64,000 nucleotides of DNA. It comes from Rhodococcus sp. RD6.2 (lineage in GTDB: Bacteria > Actinomycetota > Actinomycetes > Mycobacteriales > Mycobacteriaceae). The stretch lies in NCBI RefSeq assembly GCF_001040705.1, contig NZ_CVQP01000007.1, positions 27,815 through 91,814 on the forward strand, given 5' to 3'. Position 1 is the stretch's first letter; the number at the start of each line of letters is the position of its first letter. Of this stretch, positions 32,743-41,795 are shown piece by piece. The position numbers and the translations under genes were made by a program. Under the pieces are notes generated by a model. That model saw nothing but the letters and a program-made list of their open reading frames with translations, made no database searches and was not told the DNA's origin.

Positions 32743-34053
32743 ATGAGCGCGGTACTGGGAGTGTCAGTGGGGACCAGTGCTGTCCGCATGGCCACCCTGT
32801 CCGGAAACGATCACGACACCGAAGTTCTGCCGGGCTTCGGCGGACGCGCAGTCGAAGTCGTCACCGGGCCCGCCGAGGACGTCGCGGCGCAGTCCATCGG
32901 CGTCCTCCTCGAACACCAGGACCATGCCGACATCGGGGCCACCGGCGTCGCCTACGGCAACGGTGTGCACCCCGACTCGATGCACGACGCGATGGCCAGG
33001 CAGCGGCTGCACAACTACCAGCTGGTCCCCGAAGCCACGGCGGTCGTCACCCTCCTCGAAAGCGTTGGGCAACTGGCCCCCACCGACCACACGGTCGTCA
33101 TGTACGACCTGGGCAGTTCCGGTGTCACCGTCACCGTCGTCGACCGGCACTCGCATGCCGTCCTCGCGCAGCAGCGCAGCGACGTCGCGGGTGGAGACCA
33201 GTTCGATGCACTCGTCGCGGAGCAGCAACTGCGGGAACGGGGCCTCCCACGCCCCGTCGACACCTGGGCGGCAGCCGAGTTCACCACCCGATGCAGGGAA
33301 GCCAAGGAGCAGCTTTCCACGGGTGCCGCCGCGTGCGTCCCCGGTGAGAGCGGACTCATCCTCCTCAACCGCGAACGGTTCGAGGCCCTCGTCCGGGTAC
33401 CCGTCGAAGCCTCCGCGCGCCTGGCCCGTGACGTCATCGCCGCGTCCGGTCGTCAACCCGACGTACTCGTCCTCCTCGGCGGCAGCGTCCGCATCCCCCT
33501 GGTCCCGAACCTGCTGCAGAGCTGGCTCGGGCTCCGCGTCATCCTGCCGCCCGAACCGGAAATGGTCGCCGCGCAGGGAGCTGCACTGCTCGCGACGACG
33601 ATGGCCCCGGTCGTGCAGCCCGAGCCCACCGACGTTCCGCCGGAACCGGACTGGGCCGACATCGCGTCCACGACACCGCCCCGGCGTGGACCGTCACGAC
33701 GGCAAATGGTCCTCGCGGGATCGGTCGCCGCCGGCCTGGTCGCCGTCGCGGGCATCGGACTGGCGCTCGGAAACGGTGGTGACAAGCGCGGCGCTGTCGA
33801 GAGCGGGGAGACCGCCGTCGCCGAGGTGACCGTCCCGCCCCGCACGCCGTCGAGGACCACCCCCGCGCCGACTCCGACGACGACACCGGCTCCCACTTCG
33901 GCGGAAGCCACGACGGGTCAGACGCCGAATTCGACCGCGGAGTCGCCGCAGGTTCCCCCCGCTCCGCCGGGCCCGCGCTTCCTCAACCTGCCCGACCCGA
34001 TCCGCATCGAGGTCCCGCCGAACATCCAGCTGCCGCCGGGCATGGTCCGCTGA
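32743..34053 (+). CDS. Membrane-anchored Hsp70-like protein
   Basis: A 436-residue protein. Residues 1-290 form an Hsp70/actin-like ATPase domain: VSVGTSAVRMA (phosphate 1 type), MYDLGSSGVTVTVVD (phosphate 2) and VLVLLGGSVRIPLV (adenosine motif). It lacks the substrate-binding domain of DnaK. A membrane segment follows (MVLAGSVAAGLVAVAGIGLA, 322-341), then a Pro/Thr-rich tail that should lie outside the membrane, ending NIQLPPGMVR. The ATG at 32743 fits the domain edge. A second protein of the same plan lies at 57074. Function unknown; a sensing or cell-envelope scaffold role is conjecture. Confidence 0.82.
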   Translation: MSAVLGVSVGTSAVRMATLSGNDHDTEVLPGFGGRAVEVVTGPAEDVAAQSIGVLLEHQDHADIGATGVAYGNGVHPDSMHDAMARQRLHNYQLVPEATAVVTLLESVGQLAPTDHTVVMYDLGSSGVTVTVVDRHSHAVLAQQRSDVAGGDQFDALVAEQQLRERGLPRPVDTWAAAEFTTRCREAKEQLSTGAAACVPGESGLILLNRERFEALVRVPVEASARLARDVIAASGRQPDVLVLLGGSVRIPLVPNLLQSWLGLRVILPPEPEMVAAQGAALLATTMAPVVQPEPTDVPPEPDWADIASTTPPRRGPSRRQMVLAGSVAAGLVAVAGIGLALGNGGDKRGAVESGETAVAEVTVPPRTPSRTTPAPTPTTTPAPTSAEATTGQTPNSTAESPQVPPAPPGPRFLNLPDPIRIEVPPNIQLPPGMVR

Positions 34054-34148
34054 TCGCCGTCTGATCGACAGCCCAAGCCACCCTTGGATCGCCCGAAAAG
34101 CGCGCACCAAGATGGTCCTCAGCGTCGGGTGACTGCTTCCCTGTTGGC

Positions 34149-34199
34149 TCCCTGATGTCACATCGAGGGTCGCCAAGTGACCCGATGTGACATTAGGGA
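34149..34199. terminator. Long hairpin between convergent genes
   Basis: ATGTCACATCG (34155-34165) pairs with CGATGTGACAT (34183-34193). Outside this TCCCT and AGGGA also pair, and GGTC/GACC lie inside. It lies between the Hsp70-like stop (34053) and the YibE/F stop (34213) and probably ends both transcripts. Confidence 0.8.
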
Positions 34200-34212
34200 A
34201 CCGGGTGGTGGG

Positions 34213-35478
34213 TCAGCGGGCGTGGCGGCCTGCGGGTGCTCGGCGGTTGCTCGATTCGGCGCGCGGGGGCCGGGCGAGCGCCACGGCGATCGCCGTCGTC
34301 AGGGGCACCGACAGCGCCAGCGCGATTCCGCCGACCGCCGACCGCAGGATCTCGATCGCGACGGCGTCACCGGTGAGGACGTCGGTGATCGAACGGCCCG
34401 CCACCGAGAACAACAGCAGCAGTGGAAGCGCGCCGCCCGCGTACGCGAGGACGAGGGTGTAGACGGTGCTCGCGATGTGGTCGCGGCCGACGCGCATCGC
34501 AGAGCCGAACACGGCCCTGCGGTTGGCGTCGGGGTCGAGGTGTGCGAGTTCGAACGCCGACGACGCCTGGGTGATGGTGACGTCGTTGAGGACGCCGAGG
34601 GAACCGATGATGAACCCGGCCAACAGCAATCCGGTGATCGAGACGTGCCCGAGGTACGTCTGGACATTGGTGTTCTGTTCCTCGGACAGTCCCGTGAGGT
34701 GTGTCATCTCGATCGCCGCCCACGACAGGACAGCGGCGAGGACCATCGACGCGATGGTGCCGAGCAACGCCGAGCTGGTGCGCAGGCTGACGCCGTGCGC
34801 CAGGTAGAGGACCGCGTACAGGATCACCGCGCCGCCGACGAGCGCGACGGGTACGGCCGGTTTGCCGTCCAACAGTGCCGGCAACATGAATCCGACGAGC
34901 ACTGCGAACGCGACCAGCAGGCCGAGCAGTGCGCGGACTCCACGCCATCGAGCGACGACGACGATGACGAGCACGAACAGTCCGACCACGGCGAGCAGCG
35001 ACCAGCCTCGGGAGTAGTCCTCGAACGAGTACGCCGTCGCGCCGGTCGCGTCGGTCTGCCGTACGAGGCGGATTCTCTCGCCCGCCGCGAGGTCGGGTTG
35101 GCCAGGACCGGGGCCGATCTCGAGGAGTGTCCGTGTCCCCTCGTTGGGTCCCGACTCGATGGCTATGACGCTGCGCTGGCACTCGTACGAGTTGTTCGGT
35201 GGGGGAGCGGGATTCCCGGTGAACGACCGCCCGATCGACGGGCTTCCGCACGGGCCGAAACTCGATTCGACCACCGTGCCCGCCTCGGTGACGACGGCGC
35301 CGCCACCGGACGTCTGGAATGGGAGGGGGATCTCGACGCTGTGTTTGCTGGGCCACAGTGCCACCAGGCCGACGAGCACGACGACGCCGATCGCGGTGAG
35401 GAGGCCGACCACCACGCGGGCGGCGGCGGGACCGACGGGAACCGGGCCGGTGTGACCGTGACCGTGGCCGTGACTCAT
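34213..35478 (-). CDS. YibE/F-family membrane protein
   Basis: A 421-residue protein with a His-rich start (MSHGHGHGHTG), one segment at about 20-43, an extracytoplasmic domain of about 120 residues, and then seven or more membrane segments, including VFVLVIVVVARWRG-like, LLGLLVAFAVLVGFMLPALL and the conserved block GSLGVLNDVTITQASSAFEL. This block and the ASSAFEL continuation are hallmarks of YibE/F proteins, whose substrate is unknown. The ATG at 35478 is a natural start. The His-rich N-terminus may bind metal. It has a GC-rich leader with inverted repeats upstream. Confidence 0.88.
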   Translation of the reverse strand: MSHGHGHGHTGPVPVGPAAARVVVGLLTAIGVVVLVGLVALWPSKHSVEIPLPFQTSGGGAVVTEAGTVVESSFGPCGSPSIGRSFTGNPAPPPNNSYECQRSVIAIESGPNEGTRTLLEIGPGPGQPDLAAGERIRLVRQTDATGATAYSFEDYSRGWSLLAVVGLFVLVIVVVARWRGVRALLGLLVAFAVLVGFMLPALLDGKPAVPVALVGGAVILYAVLYLAHGVSLRTSSALLGTIASMVLAAVLSWAAIEMTHLTGLSEEQNTNVQTYLGHVSITGLLLAGFIIGSLGVLNDVTITQASSAFELAHLDPDANRRAVFGSAMRVGRDHIASTVYTLVLAYAGGALPLLLLFSVAGRSITDVLTGDAVAIEILRSAVGGIALALSVPLTTAIAVALARPPRAESSNRRAPAGRHAR

Positions 35479-35615
35479 CGCGTCAACACCAGACGAAGCA
35501 TGGCGTCACAGTACCGAGCGAAGAATTGTGAACCGAAACCCGAGATTCGGGGAGGGATCGAGGGGTACCCCCCAGCGGGGTGGCGGGGTACAGGGGGGTG
35601 TCTCCCCGCCACCGG

Positions 35616-35671
35616 CTCGATTGCACACAGGGGGGAGGTGCAATCGAGCGTGCTGGACACCAATGGTGTCC
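35616..35671. promoter_or_regulatory. Two inverted repeats in the YibE/F leader region
   Basis: CTCGATTGCAC (35616-35626) and GTGCAATCGAG (35638-35648) are perfect 11-bp arms around a G-rich loop, followed by GGACACCA-A-TGGTGTCC (35655-35671). Upstream, CCCCAGCGGGG and GGGGTGTCTCCCC add structure. The stretch 35479-35780 has no gene. It could be the YibE/F leader or the terminator of bluB, which ends at 35781. Confidence 0.5.
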
Positions 35672-35780
35672 TCACCGAATTTACATGGTGTTGTTCAATC
35701 TGTCTCACTCCAGGTCGAGATTCATGCTGAGAACTGGATCACGGCAGGTGACGGTGCCGAACCCGCGTGTCGCGTCGAGA

Positions 35781-36395
35781 TCAGAAGGTCTCGCGATGGA
35801 TCGCCTCCTCGAGCGGCCGACCGTCACGCCAGCCGAAACGTACGAGGTCCGGCGTCTCCTGGAACTGCGACACCGGACCGACGCACAGCCACGCGATCGG
35901 TCGCACCGGAGCCGGTACGCGCACCAGTTCGGTCAGGAAGGCCTCGTCGTAGAACGAGACCCACCCGACGCCGATGCCCTCCGCCACCGCCGACAACCAG
36001 ATGTTCTGAATCGCCAATACCGCGGAGAACACTCCCGTGTCGTCGACGGTGTGCCTGCCGAGGATGTTCGCCCCGCCCCGCGACGGGTCGTAGGTGACGA
36101 CGATGCCCGTGCCCGACTCCTGGATGCCCTCGACCTTGATCGGATCGAACGTCGCACGACGCTCCGGCGGCAGTGAGTCCGCGAACGCGCGGCGGCATCC
36201 GGCGACGTGCTCCGCGAACGTGTCGAGGGTCCCGCGATCCTGCACGACGACGAAGTCCCACGGCTGGGTGTTGCCGACGCTCGGCGCGTTGTGGCCTGCC
36301 CGCAGGATCCGGTTCAGCTGCTCCTCGTCGATTCGGTCGCCGGTGAACTCGGCGCGCACGTCCCTGCGCATCCGGATGGCGTCGTACACGGACAT
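35781..36395 (-). CDS. bluB: BluB-type 5,6-dimethylbenzimidazole synthase
   Basis: A 204-residue nitroreductase-fold protein with the BluB signature: YDAIRMRRDVRAEF, HNAPSVGNTQPWDFVVV, FDPIKVEGIQESG, LGRHTVDDTGVFSAVLAIQN, WLSAVAEGIGVGWVSFYDEA and PIAWLCVGPV. BluB converts reduced FMN plus oxygen to 5,6-dimethylbenzimidazole, the lower ligand of vitamin B12. The ATG at 36395 (MSVYDAIR) gives the family start; a GTG 14 codons earlier is possible. No cobalamin genes are close by, so it acts remotely from its pathway genes. Reliable to family level; substrate identity rests on the BluB-specific motifs. Confidence 0.88.
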   Translation of the reverse strand: MSVYDAIRMRRDVRAEFTGDRIDEEQLNRILRAGHNAPSVGNTQPWDFVVVQDRGTLDTFAEHVAGCRRAFADSLPPERRATFDPIKVEGIQESGTGIVVTYDPSRGGANILGRHTVDDTGVFSAVLAIQNIWLSAVAEGIGVGWVSFYDEAFLTELVRVPAPVRPIAWLCVGPVSQFQETPDLVRFGWRDGRPLEEAIHRETF

Positions 36396-36516
36396 GACGT
36401 CGCGCTGACCTGGGGCACTGCTGCTCTCGTTGGACACGCAGTCGACGGTATCGGATCGCGTTGCCGGTGGGTGAGGGCCGTGACCGAATGCCGCGCCGGC
36501 GGGTAGCGTCGAACGC

Positions 36517-37099
36517 ATGGTGGCCGCCGCGTTCGTTCGACGCTGGGCTCGAGCAGCCGTCGTGGCGGTCGTGGTTCTCGGGCTCGCGGCGCTCACCCCG
36601 GCCGTCGGCAGTCCACAACGCGCTGCGCGCGTGGGGACCGCCGGTACGGGGCTCACCCTCGACGGTCGCCCCTGGTGGCCGGTGGGCATGAACGCGTACC
36701 AGCTGGCCACCGACTGGTCGGTCAACGTCGGTTGCGGCGCCCAGGTCGACTCCGACGTACGTGGGGGCGTCACCTTGGGTCGACATCCTGCAGTACCACG
36801 ACTACCACTCCGACGGAGTGCCGCTGCCCGGCGACGAGTGGAACGGTCTGGCGCGACGTCTGGAGCAGGCCCGAGCGCTCGGCAAGCCGCTGCTCGTCGC
36901 CGAGATCGGGCAGGCGGCGGGATCGTGTCTGCCACTGGCGCGGCGCGTCACCGACGTCAAGGCCAAGATCGACGGGCAGCGGGCCGCGGGAACGGCAGGG
37001 GCGCTGCTGTGGTCGTTCGTGCCCGATCCCCGCCCGGGCGAGTGCACCTACGACATCGGCCCGGACGACCCGTTGTTCGACCTCCTGGCGGCGTACTGA
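36517..37099 (+). pseudogene. Cellulase-like (GH5) gene with a large internal deletion
   Basis: The 5' end encodes a signal peptide (VVAVVVLGLAALTPAVG region) and the start of a mature glycoside hydrolase (GLTLDGRPWWPVGMNAYQLA, then TDWSVNVGCGAQVD). At about 36,745-36,765 the frame jumps to TYVGASPWVDILQYHDYHSD, and a C-terminal part follows (KPLLVAEIGQAAGS, ALLWSFVPDPRPGE, DIGPDDPLFDLLAAY). In intact relatives a long stretch with the catalytic proton donor lies between these points, so roughly 150-200 residues are missing, plus a frameshift. It faces the polysaccharide operon, with which a cellulase would normally be paired. Confidence 0.8.
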
Positions 37100-37102
37100 C
37101 TG

Positions 37103-38776
37103 CTACTCCGGCTCGGTGGCGTCGTTGGGGTTGGTCAGCACCCGGTAGATCCGCCAATCCGGTTGATCTGCACCGTCGTTCGGGAACTCCAGCTCGAGCA
37201 TCGAGATCTGGGCGCCGTTGGAGTAGATGGAGGGATAGCGTCGGTTGACGGCGTCCGCGGTACCGCGTCCCGAGTTCGGCACCGTCAGAATGTATTTCAC
37301 GTCGCTGGCTGCCGGATCGCTGAGAATCGACACGAAATCGCGATCCGACGGCAAGACGAACCGCTCCGGATACTTCGATGCCGCCACCACCGCGAATCCG
37401 TACAGGCTGTCCACCAGAATCGATCCGTCCGGCAGGTCCATCGCGTCGAGGTGATCCGCCATCTCGCGCTCGGTCCCGAACGACGCGAGGATCCGCAGCT
37501 GCTGATCCATGTCGGTGCCCTCCTGCGGATCGAACGGAAGCAAGGCACCGACCGCGTACTGCTGCACCGACAGGCTGCGGCTCTCCATGCCGACGGCGGT
37601 GATCGGAACACACAGCGCCACCAGCACCGTGGCCGCGACCGCGACACCCCGCAACCGCGGTGGGGGCATCGCGTGCGGCACCGCGAACACGCCGGGCCGC
37701 CGCGGACGGAGATCGCCCCGGGCCGGGAACACCTGGAATGCGTAGACGTACATCAGCGGAATGACGCAGATGTAGAAACGCAGGAACGGGAAGGTCGAGC
37801 CCGCCGCGTACGAGTACACCTGGAACGCCAGCACCGATCCGAAGATCAACGTCGTCACCAGTACTTCGACATCGCGACGTCGCACGGCGAGGACCACGAT
37901 CACGGGAACCAGCACTGGCAGCGCGGGTGCGAGAACGAGGAGTTCCGCCGCCGAGTACGCGAACGTCCGAGTACCCGACTCCGCAGGACCACCCACCTGA
38001 TCCAGGATCGCCGAGTTGCCGTACTGCGAAGTGAACTGCGCGAAGGCCTGGCCCGTCAGCAGCCAACTGGTCCCCGCCCACGCGAAAAATGCCAACGCCG
38101 CCGGTGCCACCAGGATCACCGCATCTAGAAACGCGGTCTGCCACCGGTTCCGTTCGGCACGACGCCACGTCACCACAGCGACGAAGGCGGCACCGGCCAG
38201 GGTGGGGAAGCCCGCGTCGTAGCGCGTCAGGTAGGCCAGCCCCAAAGCGATACCCGCGCCGATCAGGTCGTGCACGTCGTCGGTGCTCGTCCATCGGATC
38301 AGACGCCGGACGCACCAGCACATCAGGAACACGAACGGTGCTTCGCTCATCCCCGTCGCGCCGTAGAACACGATCATCGGATTCACGGCGAACAGGACGG
38401 TGATCGCCACCCGCTGCCAGCGCGGCACCCCACGATCGAGGCCGATACCCCAGATCTGCACCGCCGCACCGGCCATGAACGCCGACGACATGATGACTCC
38501 GGCCATCGCGTACCTGGTCAGGTCGGGAAACCACGGGTTGAACGCCGTCAACGGGATCTCCACCAGTGCCGTCATCGGCGTGAAGATGAACCCGATGCTC
38601 GCCAGGTGCGGGTCGCGGCCGAACAGCACACCCTGAGCCGACTGCACCCGGCTCAGCGCGTCGCCGAGCATGAACTCCGCGTGCACCGCCAGCAGGTACC
38701 CGACGACCAGGTACAGCAGGGCGCTCGCCGCGTACACGACGACGGCAGGTCGCGCGAACACCCGCAGCATCCTCAT
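37103..38776 (-). CDS. Polytopic membrane protein, ArnT/PMT-like glycosyltransferase type
   Basis: A 557-residue protein with about ten membrane segments, a first extracytoplasmic loop containing the acidic pair in HAEFMLGDALSRVQS, and a C-terminal soluble domain with IYRVLTNPNDATEPE at the end. The loop placement matches dolichol-phosphate-mannose and ArnT-like GT-C transferases, which use a lipid-linked sugar donor. The ATG at 38776 overlaps the stop of the preceding GT2 gene (ATGA), so the two are coupled. It is the last gene of the polysaccharide operon. A role in modifying or capping the polymer is inference. Confidence 0.75.
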   Translation of the reverse strand: MRMLRVFARPAVVVYAASALLYLVVGYLLAVHAEFMLGDALSRVQSAQGVLFGRDPHLASIGFIFTPMTALVEIPLTAFNPWFPDLTRYAMAGVIMSSAFMAGAAVQIWGIGLDRGVPRWQRVAITVLFAVNPMIVFYGATGMSEAPFVFLMCWCVRRLIRWTSTDDVHDLIGAGIALGLAYLTRYDAGFPTLAGAAFVAVVTWRRAERNRWQTAFLDAVILVAPAALAFFAWAGTSWLLTGQAFAQFTSQYGNSAILDQVGGPAESGTRTFAYSAAELLVLAPALPVLVPVIVVLAVRRRDVEVLVTTLIFGSVLAFQVYSYAAGSTFPFLRFYICVIPLMYVYAFQVFPARGDLRPRRPGVFAVPHAMPPPRLRGVAVAATVLVALCVPITAVGMESRSLSVQQYAVGALLPFDPQEGTDMDQQLRILASFGTEREMADHLDAMDLPDGSILVDSLYGFAVVAASKYPERFVLPSDRDFVSILSDPAASDVKYILTVPNSGRGTADAVNRRYPSIYSNGAQISMLELEFPNDGADQPDWRIYRVLTNPNDATEPE

Positions 38777-40290
38777 CGCTGAGTGCTCTCCGCCTGCACG
38801 GCGGCTGCGGCGTCCACGTCGGTGTCGGACTCGCTCGCCAAGCCGTGAAACGTCTTCTCCCAGTAGGAGGGGCGGAACAGCAACTGCCACACGCCCTTGA
38901 TGGCGGCGATGCTCATCAGCAGCCAGTACAGCGGCACCAGCAGGCACGACCACAGTAGTCGCGGATTCCCCGTCTCCCGCGCCCCGATCAGATTCATGTA
39001 GATCGTCGCGGCATTGCCGAACAACAGGCACACCAACGCCGGGAAGTAGACCCAGGGCGGAAAGATGTCGCCGATCAGGACCGGCTGACCCAACACCCAC
39101 GCGATCGTGATGAACCAGAACACCATGTTCAGGCACGCGATCAGGGGAGTGCCCGCCAACAGCAGGGTGAACCGGACGAACGCCCACGGCCCGATCTGCT
39201 TCCACAACCGCACCGGGTGACGGGTGTGCACCAACCACGTTTGCAGGTAGCCCTTGTACCAACGCGATCTCTGTCGCATCCAGTTGATCGGGTCGCTGTT
39301 CGCCTCCTCCAGTGTCGTCGACTCCAGCACCGCCGTCGTGTAGCCGCGGGCCGCGATCCGTACACCCAGATCCGAATCCTCGGTGACGTTGAACGGATCC
39401 CACGCGCCGATGTCGTCGAGGACGGAGCGCCGCAGATGATTCGACGTGCCGCCCAACGGGATCGGCGCCTTCAATCGCATCAGGCCGGGAAGCAGATAGC
39501 TGAACCAGACGCCGTACTCGACGGTGAACCAACCGGTGAGCAGATTCTGCCCACCGTTGAGGTACGCCAACTTCGCCTGCACGCACGCGACCCGATCGTC
39601 GCGCATGGCGAACGTCGCGGCGACGCGTCGAAGCTGCAGTGGTTCCGGGAGGTCCTCCGCGTCATAGATGGTGATGATGTCGCCGGTCGCGAAATGTAGG
39701 CCGTAGTTGCACGCCTTCGGCTTCGTCCGCGGATCCGCCGCAGGCACCAGCAGCACCGTCACCAGCTCGCCGACCCCGACCCCGGCCTCGTTCGCGGCCG
39801 TGATCGTGATGTCGTCGTCCTCCTCGAGGAGCAGCAGGATCTGCAGCTTGTCGCGCGGATAGTCGAGCCCCGACAGCGACCTGAGGAGCTGGCCGATCAC
39901 CTCCGGCTCGTGATACGCGGGCACGAGCACCGTGTACGGCGGCAGGTCCGCGTCGGGGATCGCGCGCGCCTGTTCGTCGCTCACCCGGATGATGGCGTTC
40001 GCCGCGAGTCCTGTCCGGAACACCGCGAGGCGATCCCCGAGCGTCAATACGTAGGCGACGGTGCACACGCCTGTCACGACGGTCAAGGTCACCTGCGGCC
40101 ACAGGAACAGACACACCAGGAACACCGCCGCCTGCGCGATCAGCAGCGCCCGCTGCCACGGGACGAACGCCACCGACGCCGACGCGTCAGGATCCCGCTC
40201 GCGGAGTCCGTGCACGGCGTCGTGCAGCGCTTGCTCACGGAACTCGGCCGACGCCGAATCCGGATGCGGTGGGGGAGCGGCCAGCGTCAC
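38773..40290 (-). CDS. Family 2 glycosyltransferase, cellulose-synthase-like
   Basis: A 505-residue protein with two N-terminal membrane segments, a GT2 catalytic domain (VLVPAYHEPEVIGQLLRSLS, DAEDLPEPLQLRR, NVTEDSDLGVRIAARGY) and the processive-synthase motif QRSRWYKG. Four C-terminal membrane segments include FITIAWVLGQPVLIGDIFPP. Substrate motifs D, DxD, ED and QxxRW are all present, so it should be an active processive beta-glycan synthase. PilZ is absent. The GTG at 40290 overlaps the previous stop as GTGA with GGGAGG before it. The BcsB-like protein upstream is the expected partner. The sugar is unknown; glucose would fit. Confidence 0.88.
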   Translation of the reverse strand: MTLAAPPPHPDSASAEFREQALHDAVHGLRERDPDASASVAFVPWQRALLIAQAAVFLVCLFLWPQVTLTVVTGVCTVAYVLTLGDRLAVFRTGLAANAIIRVSDEQARAIPDADLPPYTVLVPAYHEPEVIGQLLRSLSGLDYPRDKLQILLLLEEDDDITITAANEAGVGVGELVTVLLVPAADPRTKPKACNYGLHFATGDIITIYDAEDLPEPLQLRRVAATFAMRDDRVACVQAKLAYLNGGQNLLTGWFTVEYGVWFSYLLPGLMRLKAPIPLGGTSNHLRRSVLDDIGAWDPFNVTEDSDLGVRIAARGYTTAVLESTTLEEANSDPINWMRQRSRWYKGYLQTWLVHTRHPVRLWKQIGPWAFVRFTLLLAGTPLIACLNMVFWFITIAWVLGQPVLIGDIFPPWVYFPALVCLLFGNAATIYMNLIGARETGNPRLLWSCLLVPLYWLLMSIAAIKGVWQLLFRPSYWEKTFHGLASESDTDVDAAAAVQAESTQR

Positions 40291-41783
40291 GACACCACCT
40301 CCCATTGTGTCGCGACCACGTCACGCCCCAGTTCGGTCAGCATGTCGGAATCCTTGTAGTCGGGTTCCTCGTCCTCCAGCACCGCGTTACCGCGGAAGAG
40401 CACGTTGATCGTCTGCGTCGCCACCGACAGCGCCGCCGGATCCGATTGCGGGAACTGGGCGCCCGGATCGTGGTTGTCGACCGAGATCAGGTTCACCACC
40501 TGCACCGTCCCGTCGCCACGAGTCCACTGGAAGTTGAGTTTCGTCCAGGTCAGGAACAGGTTCTGGTCGACGATCGTGTACATCAGGCCCCGCACGTCGT
40601 GTCCCAGATCGACCGACACGATCGGCGACCGCCTGCCCTGAATGGTCGAGTACAGCGTCTCGCCCGGGTACACGTTCAGCGTGTCGGGGTCGCGGGTGAG
40701 CAGCGAATCCGCCACCACCGTTCGGCGCCTGCCCTTGTCGTCCCACCCCGGGTTCACCTCATCCGCAGTCCACGTCTGACGCACGATCGTCGCTCCGGCA
40801 CCGAAGAATCGGGGGGCCCAGTCCGCCGGTTCGAGGCCGGTCTGCGTCCACCCCTCCGGGACGACGAGGCCGGGAGTCTCCGGCAGCGGCGGCCCCGTCG
40901 CGATCGGAATGATCAACTCCGCAGGAAGGGGGATCGAGAACAGCGCAGCCGCCGTCGCCAGCACCAGCAGTGCAGCCTTCCACGGCCGCGTCACCGGCGA
41001 GGTCCGTTGCGGGCGGAACGACAAGCGCGGTTCGCGAATGCGGACGGAGTACGCCCAGAACGCCAGCACGATCGAGGTGCCCGCCGTCAGGGGTGCGAGC
41101 CGCGCCGACAAGGCGCCGGCCAACGCCGGATAGCCCACCGCCAGTTGTACTCCCAGGAGCAGGAATCCGAGCGCGAGCGTCCCGAGCGCTCCGATCAGCC
41201 CCCGCGTCAGGGTCCGCGCCACGGTGATGCCGGCGGCGATCGCGATCAACACCGTCGACACGACCGCCGCCGCCAACCACGTGCCCCCCAGCGTGACCAC
41301 CGCCGCGCGGTACGCCAGAGGCGACACCGCCGTCAGCACCAGCCAGATCGGCCAGTACCGCCCGGCGGGCCGCAACCCGAACACAAGCACACACGCGCCG
41401 AACAGAAAGAGAAGCATCGCGAGCAGGTCGGTTCGCAACAGATAGAAGGTGTCCCGGTATCGGGGGACGAGCAGGGCTGCCGTCGCCACCGACAACGCCA
41501 ACGCCATGCCGCCGACGATCACGTCCACCTCGCGGTCGTGGATCGGGAGTTCGTCGTGTCGATGTCGCGTGATGCCGATGCCGGCGACGAACACCATCAG
41601 GGGCACTGTGAGGATGTACTCGTACATGCCACCCGGCAGGGTGTCGATGGTGGTCCGCGTCAACGAACTCCAGAACGCCACCACCGTGCACGCGATGATC
41701 ACGGTGAACCGCACGAACAGCGGTGTCAGGACCGACCGGACGCTCGGACCGTCGGTCGCCGTCGACACCGCTTCCGTCGTCAT
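40287..41783 (-). CDS. Polytopic membrane protein of the polysaccharide operon, 498 aa
   Basis: About nine hydrophobic segments in residues 20-300 (for example FVRFTVIIACTVVAFWSSLT, LTVPLMVFVAGIGI, LLAMLLFLFGACVLVFGLRP), then a soluble C-terminal domain of about 200 residues with the elements WAPRFFGAGATIVRQTW and FPQSDPAALSVATQTINVLF. The layout recalls exosortase-plus-EpsI-type proteins, but I see no convincing Cys/Arg/His exosortase site, so I do not assign that function. It stands between the BcsB-like and GT2 genes in one operon and is overlapped by the GT2 start. Polymer export or modification is likely from context. Confidence 0.7.
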   Translation of the reverse strand: MTTEAVSTATDGPSVRSVLTPLFVRFTVIIACTVVAFWSSLTRTTIDTLPGGMYEYILTVPLMVFVAGIGITRHRHDELPIHDREVDVIVGGMALALSVATAALLVPRYRDTFYLLRTDLLAMLLFLFGACVLVFGLRPAGRYWPIWLVLTAVSPLAYRAAVVTLGGTWLAAAVVSTVLIAIAAGITVARTLTRGLIGALGTLALGFLLLGVQLAVGYPALAGALSARLAPLTAGTSIVLAFWAYSVRIREPRLSFRPQRTSPVTRPWKAALLVLATAAALFSIPLPAELIIPIATGPPLPETPGLVVPEGWTQTGLEPADWAPRFFGAGATIVRQTWTADEVNPGWDDKGRRRTVVADSLLTRDPDTLNVYPGETLYSTIQGRRSPIVSVDLGHDVRGLMYTIVDQNLFLTWTKLNFQWTRGDGTVQVVNLISVDNHDPGAQFPQSDPAALSVATQTINVLFRGNAVLEDEEPDYKDSDMLTELGRDVVATQWEVVS

Positions 41784-41795
41784 CGATCGCTCGAC

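Noticed and set aside
40287-41783. Exosortase assignment for the polysaccharide-operon membrane protein
   Set aside because: The overall layout is suggestive, but the conserved Cys/Arg/His triad of exosortases is not visible.
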